Shown one piece after another: positions 17,538 through 26,398 of a DNA stretch of 64,000 nt; the first letter of the stretch is position 1, and every line of letters begins with the position of its first letter. The notes beneath the pieces were generated by a model. The model searched no databases and was not told the origin of the DNA. It saw only the letters and a list, made by a program, of their open reading frames with translations. The stretch is from Pseudomonas koreensis. GTDB taxonomy: Bacteria > Pseudomonadota > Gammaproteobacteria > Pseudomonadales > Pseudomonadaceae. Location of the stretch: the NCBI RefSeq assembly GCF_012986595.1, contig NZ_JAAQYM010000005.1, positions 496,001 to 560,000 on the forward strand, read 5' to 3'. The translations under genes and the position numbers were made by a program.

Positions 17538-18476
17538 TTACGCTGATTCCCCGGCAGGCGCGGGCGAAGCCTGCGATCTTGGCGTCAGCCCGGACAACAC
17601 GGCCTCCTCCTGCAACCAGGCAAAGAAAGCCCGCACTGGCGGATGCCGCTCCCGTCCCGGCACGCAAAGTGCGCTGTAACCGGCGCCATCGACCTGCACC
17701 TCGCCCTTGTATGGCACCAGCAAACCGCTGGCGACGCTTTGCGAGACCAGAATATTGCTCGCCAGCACCAGGCCTTGCCCGGCAATCGCGGCCTGCAGGG
17801 CGTAATGCTCCTCGTCGTATTCGCGGATCGCGGGTTGCTGGCTCAGCCACTGCTCGCCGGACCTGGCGCACCACGCTTCCCAGCCATGGGCATAGAGCCT
17901 GGAGTTGTGCCAGTGCACGCTGATCAGCGCCGGCGTGCGCCGGGCGGCCAGTGCCACCTGCTCCGGCGAGCCGTACACGCCGAACGACTCATCGAACAGG
18001 CACAAACCGTAGAGATTGGGGTAGTCGTCGAGGCTGTAGCGCAGCACCAGATCGACGCTGGCGTCCTGATGCAGGTCGATGACTTCACAGTGGGTATCCA
18101 GGCGCACATTGATGTTCGGGTGCCGGGTGTAAAAACGCCCGAGGCGCGGCACCAGCCACAGCGCGGCGAACGCGGCGGTGGTCGACAGTGTCAGGCTGCT
18201 GCCACTGCGTTGCGGACGCAGGGTGTCGACGCTTTGCGCCACTTCCAGCAGCGCGCCGTGCAGGCTGCGAAACAGCCGCTCACCGCCCTCGGTCAGACGC
18301 ACCTGACGCGGCAAGCGTTCGAACAGCGCCACACCGAGCCAGTCTTCCAGCGCGCGTATCTGATGCGAAATCGCCGTGGGGGTGACCGACAACTCTTCGG
18401 CGGCGGCTTTGAAACTCAGCAGGCGCGAAGCGGATTCGAAGGCGCGCAGGGCGGTCAGCGGCAATGAGGCGAACAT
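17538..18476 (-). CDS. LysR-family regulator (GcvA-like)
   Basis: 312 residues. The winged HTH (L-T-A-L-R-A-F-E-S-A-S-R ... S-V-T-P-T-A-I-S-H-Q-I-R-A-L-E) belongs to the GcvA/AmpR-like subgroup. An effector-binding domain follows from ~residue 90. I use the ATG at 18476 because GGAG sits six bases upstream; the in-frame ATG at 18488 has no ribosome site. It is divergent from the azoreductase gene, the classic LysR-target arrangement, with a perfect T-N11-A palindrome in the shared gap. Confidence 0.87.
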   Translation of the reverse strand: MFASLPLTALRAFESASRLLSFKAAAEELSVTPTAISHQIRALEDWLGVALFERLPRQVRLTEGGERLFRSLHGALLEVAQSVDTLRPQRSGSSLTLSTTAAFAALWLVPRLGRFYTRHPNINVRLDTHCEVIDLHQDASVDLVLRYSLDDYPNLYGLCLFDESFGVYGSPEQVALAARRTPALISVHWHNSRLYAHGWEAWCARSGEQWLSQQPAIREYDEEHYALQAAIAGQGLVLASNILVSQSVASGLLVPYKGEVQVDGAGYSALCVPGRERHPPVRAFFAWLQEEAVLSGLTPRSQASPAPAGESA

Positions 18477-18489
18477 TGATAGCTCCATG

Positions 18490-18506
18490 GATGAAATTAA
18501 TTCATC
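18490..18506. promoter_or_regulatory. Candidate LysR-type operator
   Basis: GATGAAATTAATTCATC is a perfect inverted repeat (GATGAA-N5-TTCATC) containing the LysR T-N11-A core. It lies between the divergent LysR and azoreductase genes, 14 bases from the regulator start, suggesting autorepression and control of azoR. Confidence 0.6.
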
Positions 18507-18597
18507 CCGACTGATTTTTGCTCATTTGAGACGACGGCAAGCCAGCGGCAATGTGGCGCCAAGCACCCCGAAAAGTCCAGTCTCAAAGGAGTTTCAG

Positions 18598-19236
18598 ATG
18601 AGCAAGATTCTTGCGATTCATGCCAGCCCACGCGGTGACCGTTCGCACTCACGGCGCCTGGCGGAAAGTTTTCTCAGCGCCTGGCAAGCGCGTCAACCGC
18701 AGGCTCTGGTCACCCGCCGCGAAGTCGGACGGGCGCTGATTCCAGCGGTCAACGAGGCGTTCGTGGCGGCAGCGTTTTACCCGGAACCCCAAGCCCGTCC
18801 GTTGTCGATGCAGGCCGATCTGGCGCTCAGCGATCAACTGGTCGGTGAGTTGTTCGAGCATGACCTGCTGCTGATTTCCACGCCGATGTACAACTTCAGC
18901 GTGCCCAGCGGCCTCAAGGCCTGGGTCGATCAGATCGTGCGCCTGGGCCTGACGTTCGACCACACCCTGGACAACGGCGTGGCCCAGTACACCCCGCTGC
19001 TGCAGGGTAAGAAAGCGCTGATCGTCACCAGTCGCGGCGGTTTCGGCTTCGGCCCCGGCGGTGAACTGGAAGCACTGAACCACGCCGACCCATGGCTGCG
19101 CACCGCGCTGGGCTTTATCGGCATCAACGACGTCAGCGTGGTCGCGGCCGAGGGCGAAGAATCGGCCGAGCGCACTTTCGCGGTGTCGCTGGCCGAGGCC
19201 GAGCAGCGCTTGCTCGACCTCGCCCGGGCGTTCTAG
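18598..19236 (+). CDS. azoR: FMN-dependent NADH azoreductase
   Basis: Flavodoxin-like quinone/azo-compound reductase, 212 residues, cytoplasmic. Key motifs are the FMN-phosphate loop S-P-R-G-D-R-S-H-S-R (residues 9-18), P-M-Y-N-F-S-V-P-S-G-L-K-A-W-V-D (~98-113) and S-R-G-G-F-G-F-G-P-G (~141-150), all diagnostic of AzoR. The ATG at 18598 has AAAGGAG upstream. An earlier in-frame start at 18376 lies inside the LysR gene and is not used. Likely controlled by the divergent LysR regulator, perhaps in response to quinones. Confidence 0.92.
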   Translation: MSKILAIHASPRGDRSHSRRLAESFLSAWQARQPQALVTRREVGRALIPAVNEAFVAAAFYPEPQARPLSMQADLALSDQLVGELFEHDLLLISTPMYNFSVPSGLKAWVDQIVRLGLTFDHTLDNGVAQYTPLLQGKKALIVTSRGGFGFGPGGELEALNHADPWLRTALGFIGINDVSVVAAEGEESAERTFAVSLAEAEQRLLDLARAF

Positions 19237-19368
19237 AAGGCCTGGCTGATTGTGGCGGGGGTGGTGGGCCTGAAGTAGGCTGATGGTGGAGTTGTCATCA
19301 TCAAGGAGGATGCTTGGCGGGCGTTTTGCACGTCTGGCATCCACTTACGACCACAAGGATGTTTGCCC

Positions 19369-20259
19369 ATGTCACAAGGTACGGCGACACGTTATCCACT
19401 GGTGCTGGTGCCGGGCATGCTCGGGTTTATCCGGCTGCTGCTGTACCCGTACTGGTACGGGATCATCAAGGCCTTGCGCCGCGGTGGTGCAACGGTGATC
19501 GCGGTGCAGGTGTCGCCGCTCAATTCCAGCGAGGTGCGCGGCGAGCAATTGCTGGCGCGCATCGACGAGATATTGCGCGAGACCGGCGCCGCCAAGGTCA
19601 ACCTGTTTGGCCACAGCCAGGGTTCACTGACCGCCCGCTATGCCGCCGCCAAGCGGCCGGACCTGGTCGCGTCGGTGACCTCGGTGGCCGGGCCCAATCA
19701 CGGTTCGGAGCTGGCCGACTATCTGCAACAACACTACCCGGCGAACAGCGCCAAGGGCCGTCTGCTCGAGGCGCTGCTGCGTTTTATCGGCTGGCTGATG
19801 GCGCTGCTGGAAACCGGCTACCACGGGCCGAAACTGCCGGTGGATATCCACGCTTCCCATCAATCGCTGACCCGTGAGGGCGTGGCGCTGTTCAATCAGC
19901 GTTATCCACAGGGCTTGCCCGAGACCTGGGGCGGACACGGACCGGAAGAGGTCAACGGCGTGCGCTATTACTCATGGTCGGGGACGTTGCAGCCGGGCAA
20001 GACCGATCGTGGCGGCAACCTGTTCGACGGCACCCATCGCAGCTGCCGCCTGTTCGCGAAAACCTTTGTGCGAGAGCCGGGGCAGTGCGACGGGATGGTC
20101 GGGCGCTACAGCTCGCACCTGGGCACGGTGATTGGCGACGACTATCCGCTGGATCACTTCGACATCGTCAACCAGTCGCTGGGGCTGGTGGGCAAAGGCG
20201 CGGACCCGGTGCGGCTGTTTGTCGAGCATGCCGCGCGGCTCAAGGCTGCCGGGCTTTAA
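19369..20259 (+). CDS. Triacylglycerol lipase homologue (family I.1/I.2) without signal peptide
   Basis: Alpha/beta hydrolase, 296 residues. Ser83 lies in G-H-S-Q-G. Asp241 in C-D-G-M-V-G and His263 in D-H-F-D-I-V-N-Q align with the catalytic Asp and His of Pseudomonas secreted lipase LipA. Asp265 and Gln269 match its calcium ligands. Unlike LipA there is no signal peptide: the protein starts M-S-Q-G-T-A-T-R-Y-P directly before the first strand. The second LipA disulphide cysteine is a tyrosine here (G-R-Y-S-S-H-L-G). No foldase (lif) gene follows. This points to a cytoplasmic esterase/lipase. ATG 19369 is preferred over TTG 19363. Confidence 0.85.
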   Translation: MSQGTATRYPLVLVPGMLGFIRLLLYPYWYGIIKALRRGGATVIAVQVSPLNSSEVRGEQLLARIDEILRETGAAKVNLFGHSQGSLTARYAAAKRPDLVASVTSVAGPNHGSELADYLQQHYPANSAKGRLLEALLRFIGWLMALLETGYHGPKLPVDIHASHQSLTREGVALFNQRYPQGLPETWGGHGPEEVNGVRYYSWSGTLQPGKTDRGGNLFDGTHRSCRLFAKTFVREPGQCDGMVGRYSSHLGTVIGDDYPLDHFDIVNQSLGLVGKGADPVRLFVEHAARLKAAGL

Positions 20260-20266
20260 CCTGCTT

Positions 20267-20368
20267 TTGTGGCGAGGGAGCTTGCTCCCGCTGGACTGCG
20301 CAGCAGGCCCCGGCCTTTAAAAAGGGGCCGCTTCGCGCCCCAGCGGGAGCAAGCTCCCTCGCCACAGG
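20267..20368. repeat. REP doublet, TGTGGCGAGGGAGCTTGCTCCCGC family
   Basis: Inverted pair enclosing ~50 bases between convergent lipase and EamA genes. Confidence 0.9.
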
Positions 20369-20374
20369 AATTCG

Positions 20375-21262
20375 TCAGGCAACGCTGATCCGACGGCCCA
20401 ACACCGTGGTCCAACGCTCGGACAGAATCACCCCGCCCAACGTCAGCACCCCGCCCACCAGGTGATACATCGCCAACTCTTCCTTCAACACCACCGCCGC
20501 AATCAGCGCGGTAATCAACGGCAGCAAGTTGAAGAACAACGTCGTCCGGCTCGGCCCCAGACGCTGCACCGCTTGCATCCAGGCCAGCGGCGCGAGCATC
20601 GAGGCCAGCAGGCACGCGTACAGCACCAGCGGAATGTTCTGCACGGTCAGGCCGGTCTTCGGCGAGGCGGCGTACAGCGGAAACAGCACCACAATCGCCA
20701 CCAGCACCTGCAGGTACAACAACACCAGCGGCGGCAAACGCAGCTGCCACTTTTTCAGCAAGGTGCTGTAGATCGCGTAGGCGAGGGTGGCGATCAGCAT
20801 CATCGCGTCACCCAGATTCACCCCATGCTGCAGCAGCGCACCGAGGCTGCCCGACGAGACCACCACCAGCACGCCGGCGAACGACAGCACCGCGCCGAAC
20901 AAAGCGCCGGCGGTCAGACGCTGGCCGAGGCTGATGATTGCCATGGCCAGCGACATCAATGGCATCAGCGACAGAATGATGCCCATGTTGGTCGCGGTGG
21001 TCAGGGTCGCGGCGAAGTAGGCCAGGCTTTGATAGACCGCCATGCCCAGCACGCCGAGGACGAAGATCTTGCCCAGGTTCGGGCGGATCTGCGGCCAGTG
21101 CGCGATCACCGCCTTGAGCATGAACGGGGTGAACAGCAGCCCGGCCAGCAGCCAGCGATAGAAACCGATCTCCGCGGGGAAGATCGCCCCGACCGCCAGT
21201 TTGTTGATCACGGTGTTGCCGGCCCAGATGAAAATCGCCAACAGGGGAAACGCGTATTGCAT
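20375..21262 (-). CDS. DMT-superfamily (EamA) transporter
   Basis: Inner-membrane exporter of 295 residues with ten hydrophobic helices arranged as two EamA repeats. The opening F-P-L-L-A-I-F-I-W-A-G-N-T-V-I-N-K and the second repeat around G-A-L-F-G-A-V-L-S-F-A-G-V are typical. Substrates in the family are metabolites and amino acids; none can be assigned here. It is divergent from an AraC-family regulator 96 bases away, which probably controls it. Confidence 0.88.
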   Translation of the reverse strand: MQYAFPLLAIFIWAGNTVINKLAVGAIFPAEIGFYRWLLAGLLFTPFMLKAVIAHWPQIRPNLGKIFVLGVLGMAVYQSLAYFAATLTTATNMGIILSLMPLMSLAMAIISLGQRLTAGALFGAVLSFAGVLVVVSSGSLGALLQHGVNLGDAMMLIATLAYAIYSTLLKKWQLRLPPLVLLYLQVLVAIVVLFPLYAASPKTGLTVQNIPLVLYACLLASMLAPLAWMQAVQRLGPSRTTLFFNLLPLITALIAAVVLKEELAMYHLVGGVLTLGGVILSERWTTVLGRRISVA

Positions 21263-21358
21263 GAATTAAAACCAGAACGTTGATGAACGGTGATTATCCC
21301 CTGTCTGAATGCAGCCCTATACTGCGAACCGGACAACCTGCCTCTGTAACCGGACAGC

Positions 21359-22153
21359 ATGAACAGTAAACACATCGATCTGCTGGATTTCAGCGAACTG
21401 CCGTCAACGGTGTACTTCCGCTACGCCGACTTCAACGCCCATGAATACGCCGCGCCGCACCGTCATCCTTGGGGCACGCTGGAGTACGCGGCCCACGGCG
21501 TGCTGCACATGGACGTCGACGGCAGCCGTTTCATGTCGCCGCCGCAATACGCGGTGTGGGTGCCGCCGCAGGTCGAGCACAGTTTTTACAGCCACCAACC
21601 GGTCAACTATCGCGCGGTGTGCCTCGACCCCAAGGTCTGCGCCGATCTGCCGGCGCGCGCCTGCACGCTGGCGATCAGTGACATCCTCAAGGCGATCCTC
21701 AAGGACTTCGCCGCCCGCGACGTGAAAATCCCCGAACTGGATGCCGACCAGCGTCTGGCCCAGGTGCTGGTCGATCAACTGCAACAGGCGCCGGTGCATG
21801 AATGCTACCTGCCGTACGCCAGCCACCCCGGGTTGCTGGCGATCCTCGATGCGTTGCAGGCCGATCCGGGAAATAACCAGCCGCTGGCGCACTGGGCGGC
21901 GCAGGTGCACGTCAGCGAGCGCACCCTGGCCCGGCAATTCGTGCGCGAACTGGGGATGAGTTTTGGCGAATGGCGTCAGCGTCTGCGTTATCTGGCCGCG
22001 ATCGAGGCGCTGGAAAGTACGAAGAGCGTGCAGGAAATCGCTTTTGATCTGGGTTACAGCAGTGGTTCGGCCTTCATCGCCATGTTTGCTCGCCAGGCCG
22101 GGTGTACGCCGGAACAGTATCGGCGCAGCCATCTCGAAGGCAGGAAGGTGTAA
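21359..22153 (+). CDS. AraC-family regulator with N-terminal cupin domain
   Basis: 264 residues. The N-terminal cupin (H-R-H-P-W-G-T-L-E-Y-A near residue 36) binds an effector. The C-terminal double HTH begins near residue 170 (S-E-R-T-L-A-R-Q-F, then Q-E-I-A-F-D-L-G-Y-S-S-G-S-A-F-I-A-M-F). The layout matches AraC regulators that sit beside the efflux pump they control, as in the NimR group. Likely target: the divergent EamA gene. Confidence 0.88.
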   Translation: MNSKHIDLLDFSELPSTVYFRYADFNAHEYAAPHRHPWGTLEYAAHGVLHMDVDGSRFMSPPQYAVWVPPQVEHSFYSHQPVNYRAVCLDPKVCADLPARACTLAISDILKAILKDFAARDVKIPELDADQRLAQVLVDQLQQAPVHECYLPYASHPGLLAILDALQADPGNNQPLAHWAAQVHVSERTLARQFVRELGMSFGEWRQRLRYLAAIEALESTKSVQEIAFDLGYSSGSAFIAMFARQAGCTPEQYRRSHLEGRKV

Positions 22154-22216
22154 CAAGATTTGGCTACACTCCAGCAGAGGCCGCATCCATCGGTGCGGCG
22201 ACAAGGAGAAAACTCC

Positions 22217-22522
22217 ATGAAGATGTTGCGTGTCCCTTTGTTGATGATCGGTCTGCTCCTGTGTTCCCAGGGTTTCGCCGCCACGGCGCAACAGAACAAA
22301 ATGACCACCTGCAATGCCGACGCTACCGCCAAGAGCCTCAAGGGCGACGAGCGCAAGACTTTCATGAGCACCTGCCTCAAGGCCGCGCCGGCCGCCAATG
22401 ACGCCAAAGTGCTGACCCCGCAGCAGGAAAAAATGAAGACCTGCAACGCCGACGCGAAAACCAAAGCCCTGACCGGCGATGCGCGCAAGACGTTCATGAG
22501 TGATTGCCTGAAGAAAAAGTAA
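22217..22522 (+). CDS. psiF: PsiF-family small secreted protein
   Basis: 101 residues with a signal peptide (M-K-M-L-R-V ... G-F-A-A) and two PsiF repeats. Each has the form K-M-x-T-C-N-A-D-A ... K-x-L-x-G-D-x-R-K-T-F-M-S-x-C-L-K, so four cysteines are in a periplasmic protein. E. coli psiF is phosphate-starvation inducible, but no Pho box was identified here. The ATG at 22217 has AAGGAG upstream. It starts 63 bases after the AraC gene on the same strand. Confidence 0.9.
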   Translation: MKMLRVPLLMIGLLLCSQGFAATAQQNKMTTCNADATAKSLKGDERKTFMSTCLKAAPAANDAKVLTPQQEKMKTCNADAKTKALTGDARKTFMSDCLKKK

Positions 22523-22555
22523 TCAGCAAGGATTTGTGGTGAACGGGCCGGCCTC

Positions 22556-22624
22556 TTCGCGAGCAGGCTCGCTCCCACATTGAAATGCATACCCCTTGTG
22601 GGAGCGAGCCTGCTCGCGAAGGGG
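22556..22624. repeat. REP doublet, GTGGGAGCGAGCCTGCTCGCGAA family
   Basis: Inverted pair with an 18-base centre after psiF. Confidence 0.9.
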
Positions 22625-22719
22625 CCAATGAGCGCGACAAGGTCCCTGCATATCCCTAGTGCTCTCCCCTGAACGCTGGCAGACTGCCAATCCTTTTACG
22701 CCGTTCGTTTTGAGGCTGT

Positions 22720-23733
22720 ATGCCAACGTTTTCTGAGCGTCATGTTGTGTTCTGGGTCAGTTGCATCATCATTGGCGGCGGTTTGCTGCTGGCATTGCCG
22801 CTGCGCTTGTTGCCCAGCCTGCTGGCCGGTTTGCTGGTGTTCGAACTGGTCAACATGCTCACCCCGCAACTGCAACGATTGATCGAAGGTCGGCGTGCGC
22901 GCTGGCTGGCGGTGGCGCTGCTGGGCACCCTGGTGGTCAGTGTGCTGGCGCTGATCTTTGCCGGGGCTATCAGTTTCCTGCTGCACGAAGCAGAAAATCC
23001 CGGCGCCTCGCTCGACAAATTCATGGGCGTGGTCGACCGCGCGCGCGGGCAACTGCCGCCGTTTCTCGATGCCTACCTGCCGGCCAGTGCTGCGGAATTT
23101 CGCGTGGCCATCGGCGAATGGGCGAGCAAGCACCTGTCCGAGCTGCAACTGGTGGGCAAGGACGCCGCGCACATGTTCGTCACCTTGCTGATCGGCATGG
23201 TCCTCGGCGCGATCATCGCCTTGCAGCGAGTGCCGGATCTGACCAAACGCAAACCGCTGGCCGCCGCCCTGTTCGACCGCCTGCACCTGGTGGTTCAAGC
23301 CTTTCGCAACATCGTCTTCGCGCAGATCAAGATTTCCCTGCTGAACACGTTCTTCACCGCGATTTTCCTGGTGGTGGTCTTGCCGCTGTTCGGCATCAAG
23401 CTGCCGCTGACCAAGACCCTGATCGTCCTGACCTTCCTGCTCGGCCTGCTGCCGGTGATCGGCAACCTGATGTCGAACACGCTGATCACCATCGTCGGCC
23501 TGTCGCTGTCGATCTGGGTGGCGGTGGCGGCGCTGGGTTACCTGATTTTTATCCACAAGCTCGAATACTTCCTCAACGCGCGCATCGTCGGCGGGCAGAT
23601 CAGTGCCAAGTCGTGGGAGTTGCTGCTGGCGATGTTGGTGTTCGAAGCCGCGTTCGGCCTGCCGGGGGTGGTGGCAGGGCCGATTTATTACGCGTATCTG
23701 AAGAGTGAGTTGAAGCTGGGCGGGATGGTGTAG
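22720..23733 (+). CDS. AI-2E family transporter (PerM-like permease)
   Basis: Inner-membrane protein of 337 residues with seven or eight hydrophobic helices. There is a long cytoplasmic/amphipathic segment between helices 3 and 4 (residues ~85-140) and the conserved P-L-F-G-I-K-L-P-L-T-K-T-L-I-V-L-T-F motif near 222. Members include TqsA and YdiK/PerM. Some move autoinducer-2, others are sodium/proton antiporters. Context gives no substrate. Monocistronic. Confidence 0.87.
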   Translation: MPTFSERHVVFWVSCIIIGGGLLLALPLRLLPSLLAGLLVFELVNMLTPQLQRLIEGRRARWLAVALLGTLVVSVLALIFAGAISFLLHEAENPGASLDKFMGVVDRARGQLPPFLDAYLPASAAEFRVAIGEWASKHLSELQLVGKDAAHMFVTLLIGMVLGAIIALQRVPDLTKRKPLAAALFDRLHLVVQAFRNIVFAQIKISLLNTFFTAIFLVVVLPLFGIKLPLTKTLIVLTFLLGLLPVIGNLMSNTLITIVGLSLSIWVAVAALGYLIFIHKLEYFLNARIVGGQISAKSWELLLAMLVFEAAFGLPGVVAGPIYYAYLKSELKLGGMV

Positions 23734-23741
23734 GGCGTCCA

Positions 23742-23829
23742 CTGTGGCGAGGGAGCTTGCTCCCGCTGGGGCTGAATCAAAAGTCTGGGCCTGCTGCGCA
23801 GTCCAGCGGGAGCAAGCTCCCTCGCCACA
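23742..23829. repeat. REP doublet, TGTGGCGAGGGAGCTTGCTCCCGCTGG family
   Basis: Inverted pair between convergent genes, ~30-base centre. Confidence 0.9.
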
Positions 23830-23861
23830 AGATGTGTGATCAGACCATTACAGGTTGTGTA

Positions 23862-25136
23862 TCAGGCCATTGCGCCGTAACGCTTCATCGCTTCAATCGC
23901 CAAACCGCTACCAATGCTGCCAAAGATATTCCCTTCGACATGTCGTGCGTTCGGCAGCATCGCCGAGACACTGTTGCGCAAGGCCGGGATGCCGCTGGAA
24001 CCGCCGGTGAAGAACACCGTATCGACCTGAGCCACTGACACGTTGGCATCGTTCAACAGCTGCGTGACGCTGCCGCGCACGCGCTCCAGCAGGGCGTCGA
24101 TGGACGATTCGAACAGGGCGCGGCTCAGCTCCACGCTCAAGCCTGGCTCGATTCGGTCCAGCGGCACATGGCGGCTGTCGGCGTGGGTCAGCTGGATCTT
24201 GGTTTCTTCCACTTCCATCGCCAGCCAGTGCCCGGCGCGCTGTTCGATCAGTTTGAACAGGCGGTCGATGCCGCCAGTGTCCTCGATGTCGTAGCGCATG
24301 CTGCCCAACGCCAGGGTCGACTTCTGCGAATACACCGAGTTGATGGTGTGCCAGGTCGCCAGGTTCATGTGGTGGCTGGTCGGCATGTAGGCACCGCTCT
24401 TCATGCGGCTGCCGTAGCCGAACAACGGCATCAGGCCTTGCAGGCTCAGCTGTTTGTCGAAATCGGTACCGCCGATGTGCACGCCGCCGGTGGCGAGGAT
24501 GTCATCGTGGCGGTTGTCCATGCCGCGACGCTCGGGCGACAGGCGCACCAGCGAGAAGTCGGACGTACCACCGCCGATGTCGACAATCAGCACCAGCTCT
24601 TCTTTTTCGATGGTCGACTCATAGTCGAATGCGGCGGCAATCGGCTCGTACTGGAACGACACGTCCTTGAAGCCGAGCTTGCGTGCCACTTCGACCAGGG
24701 TGTCTTCGGCTTCCTGGTCGGCCAGCGGATCGTCATCGACGAAAAACACCGGGCGCCCCAGGACCACTTGCTCGAACTCCCGACCGGCGGCGGTTTCGGC
24801 GCGGCTCTTGAGTTGGCCGATGAACAGCCCCAGCAGGTCCTTGAACGGCATCGCGGTGCCGAGGACGCTGGTGTCGTGCTTGATCAGCTTGGAACCCAGC
24901 AGGCTTTTGAGCGAGCGCATCAGCCGGCCTTCGTAGCCTTCCAGGTACTCGTGCAGCGCCAGACGACCGTAAACCGGGCGGCGCTCCTCGATGTTGAAGA
25001 AGACCACCGACGGCAGGGTGATCTTGTCGTCTTCCAGCGCGATCATCGTTTCCATGCCGGGGCGCAGCCAGCCGACGGTGGAGTTGGAGGTGCCGAAGTC
25101 GATGCCGCAGGCACGGGCTGGAGAGGCGTTGTTCAT
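23862..25136 (-). CDS. yegD: Hsp70-family chaperone-like ATPase YegD
   Basis: 424 residues, only the nucleotide-binding part of the Hsp70 fold plus a short tail, as in E. coli YegD. The phosphate-1 loop G-I-D-F-G-T-S-N-S-T, the phosphate-2 loop I-V-D-I-G-G-G-T-S-D-F and the adenosine motif F-T-G-G-S-S-G-I-P-A-L are all intact. I use the ATG at 25136 because the Hsp70 fold starts right after it; the frame extends to 25208 without family similarity. Its client is unknown. It is divergent from cbpA, another chaperone component. Confidence 0.88.
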   Translation of the reverse strand: MNNASPARACGIDFGTSNSTVGWLRPGMETMIALEDDKITLPSVVFFNIEERRPVYGRLALHEYLEGYEGRLMRSLKSLLGSKLIKHDTSVLGTAMPFKDLLGLFIGQLKSRAETAAGREFEQVVLGRPVFFVDDDPLADQEAEDTLVEVARKLGFKDVSFQYEPIAAAFDYESTIEKEELVLIVDIGGGTSDFSLVRLSPERRGMDNRHDDILATGGVHIGGTDFDKQLSLQGLMPLFGYGSRMKSGAYMPTSHHMNLATWHTINSVYSQKSTLALGSMRYDIEDTGGIDRLFKLIEQRAGHWLAMEVEETKIQLTHADSRHVPLDRIEPGLSVELSRALFESSIDALLERVRGSVTQLLNDANVSVAQVDTVFFTGGSSGIPALRNSVSAMLPNARHVEGNIFGSIGSGLAIEAMKRYGAMA

Positions 25137-25230
25137 GTCTTTCGGGATCCGGTCAAAAAACGGCCGCGCAGTGTATGTCAGTGCGCGACAGATTCGAAGG
25201 CCGGTCATCTGCTATTTCACGACTAAGCTT

Positions 25231-25256
25231 CTTGAAAGTCGCAGCTTCGCCCCAAA
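25231..25256 (+). promoter_or_regulatory. Candidate heat-shock (sigma-32) promoter for cbpA
   Basis: CTTGAAA at 25231-25237, 12 bases, then CCCCAAA at 25250-25256, close to the RpoH consensus CTTGAAA-N11-14-CCCCAT. It points toward cbpA with a leader of ~165 nt. Confidence 0.45.
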
Positions 25257-25427
25257 CTTGCTGGCATGGGCCGGCAGACATACCGGCGGTCGCAAGAACC
25301 GTCGTCCACTGCCGATAAACTTCTGCTGCGCCACCCGGTCACAACCTTGAGATCGGTCAACCCGGCACGCGCAAACAGGCGCATGCTGCAGGCGGCGCGA
25401 AATCGATAACGGATGGTGATTCCTTCG

Positions 25428-26375
25428 ATGGACTTCAAAGACTATTACAAGATACTCGGCGTGGAGCCGACAGCGGACGACAAGGCGATCAAGGCGGCCT
25501 ATCGCAAGCTGGCGCGCAAATACCACCCCGATGTCAGCAAGGAAAAGGATGCCGAGGCCAAGTTCAAGGACGCCTCGGAAGCCTATGAAGCGCTGAAAAG
25601 CGCTGACAAACGCGCCGAATACGACGAGCTGCGCCGCTACGGCCAGCACGGTCAGCCGTTCCAGGGGCCACCGGGCTGGCAGAGCCGTGGCGGTTTTGGC
25701 GGCGGTGGTGACACCGGCGACTTCTCGGACTTCTTCAGTTCGATCTTCGGCAATCGCGGCCCCGGTTTCGGTGGTGGCGAAGGTCGGCAACAACGCAGTG
25801 CAGGGCGCCGAGGGCAAGACGTGGAAATGGAACTGCCGATCTTCCTCGAGGAAACGCTCTCGAATGAATCGAAGAAGGTCACCTTTCAGGTGCCGCAATA
25901 CAACGCCAACGGTCAGCACGTCAGCAACACCAGCAAAAGCCTGAACGTGAAGATCCCGGCAGGCGTGACCGACGGCGAGCGCATCCGCCTCAAGGGCCAA
26001 GGCGCGCCGGGCATCGGTGGCGGGGCCAATGGTGATCTGTACCTGACCATTCGCTTCGCGCCGCACCCGAAATTCGATGTCGAAGGCGAAAACCTGATCA
26101 TCACCCTGCCGCTGGCGCCATGGGAACTGGCCCTGGGCACCGAGGTGGCCGTGCCGACCCTGACCGGCAAGATCAACCTCAAGGTTCCGGCCGGTAGCCA
26201 GAACGGCCAGCGCATGCGTGCCAAGGGTCATGGTCTGAAAAACAAGGCGGGTGAACGCGGTTACCTGTTCGTGCAGCTCAAGGCCGTGATGCCGAAAACC
26301 TCGGACGACGAGGTCAAGGCGCTGTGGCAGGAACTGGCGAAGAAAGCCGCCTTCAATCCGCGCGAGAACTTCTGA
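25428..26375 (+). CDS. cbpA: Curved-DNA-binding DnaJ-type co-chaperone CbpA
   Basis: 315 residues. The J-domain at residues 1-70 has the HPD motif in K-Y-H-P-D-V-S-K. A Gly/Phe-rich linker (~75-125) follows, then two DnaJ C-terminal beta domains; there is no zinc finger. Similarity to E. coli CbpA covers the whole length (for example S-S-I-F-G, F-L-E-E-T-L, L-N-V-K-I-P-A-G-V, G-D-L-Y-L). CbpA stimulates DnaK and binds curved DNA in stationary phase. The start at 25428 (M-D-F-K-D-Y-Y-K-I-L-G-V) is used. cbpM follows after 23 bases. Confidence 0.94.
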   Translation: MDFKDYYKILGVEPTADDKAIKAAYRKLARKYHPDVSKEKDAEAKFKDASEAYEALKSADKRAEYDELRRYGQHGQPFQGPPGWQSRGGFGGGGDTGDFSDFFSSIFGNRGPGFGGGEGRQQRSAGRRGQDVEMELPIFLEETLSNESKKVTFQVPQYNANGQHVSNTSKSLNVKIPAGVTDGERIRLKGQGAPGIGGGANGDLYLTIRFAPHPKFDVEGENLIITLPLAPWELALGTEVAVPTLTGKINLKVPAGSQNGQRMRAKGHGLKNKAGERGYLFVQLKAVMPKTSDDEVKALWQELAKKAAFNPRENF

Positions 26376-26398
26376 ATCCGACGACGGAGTAGCCCATC

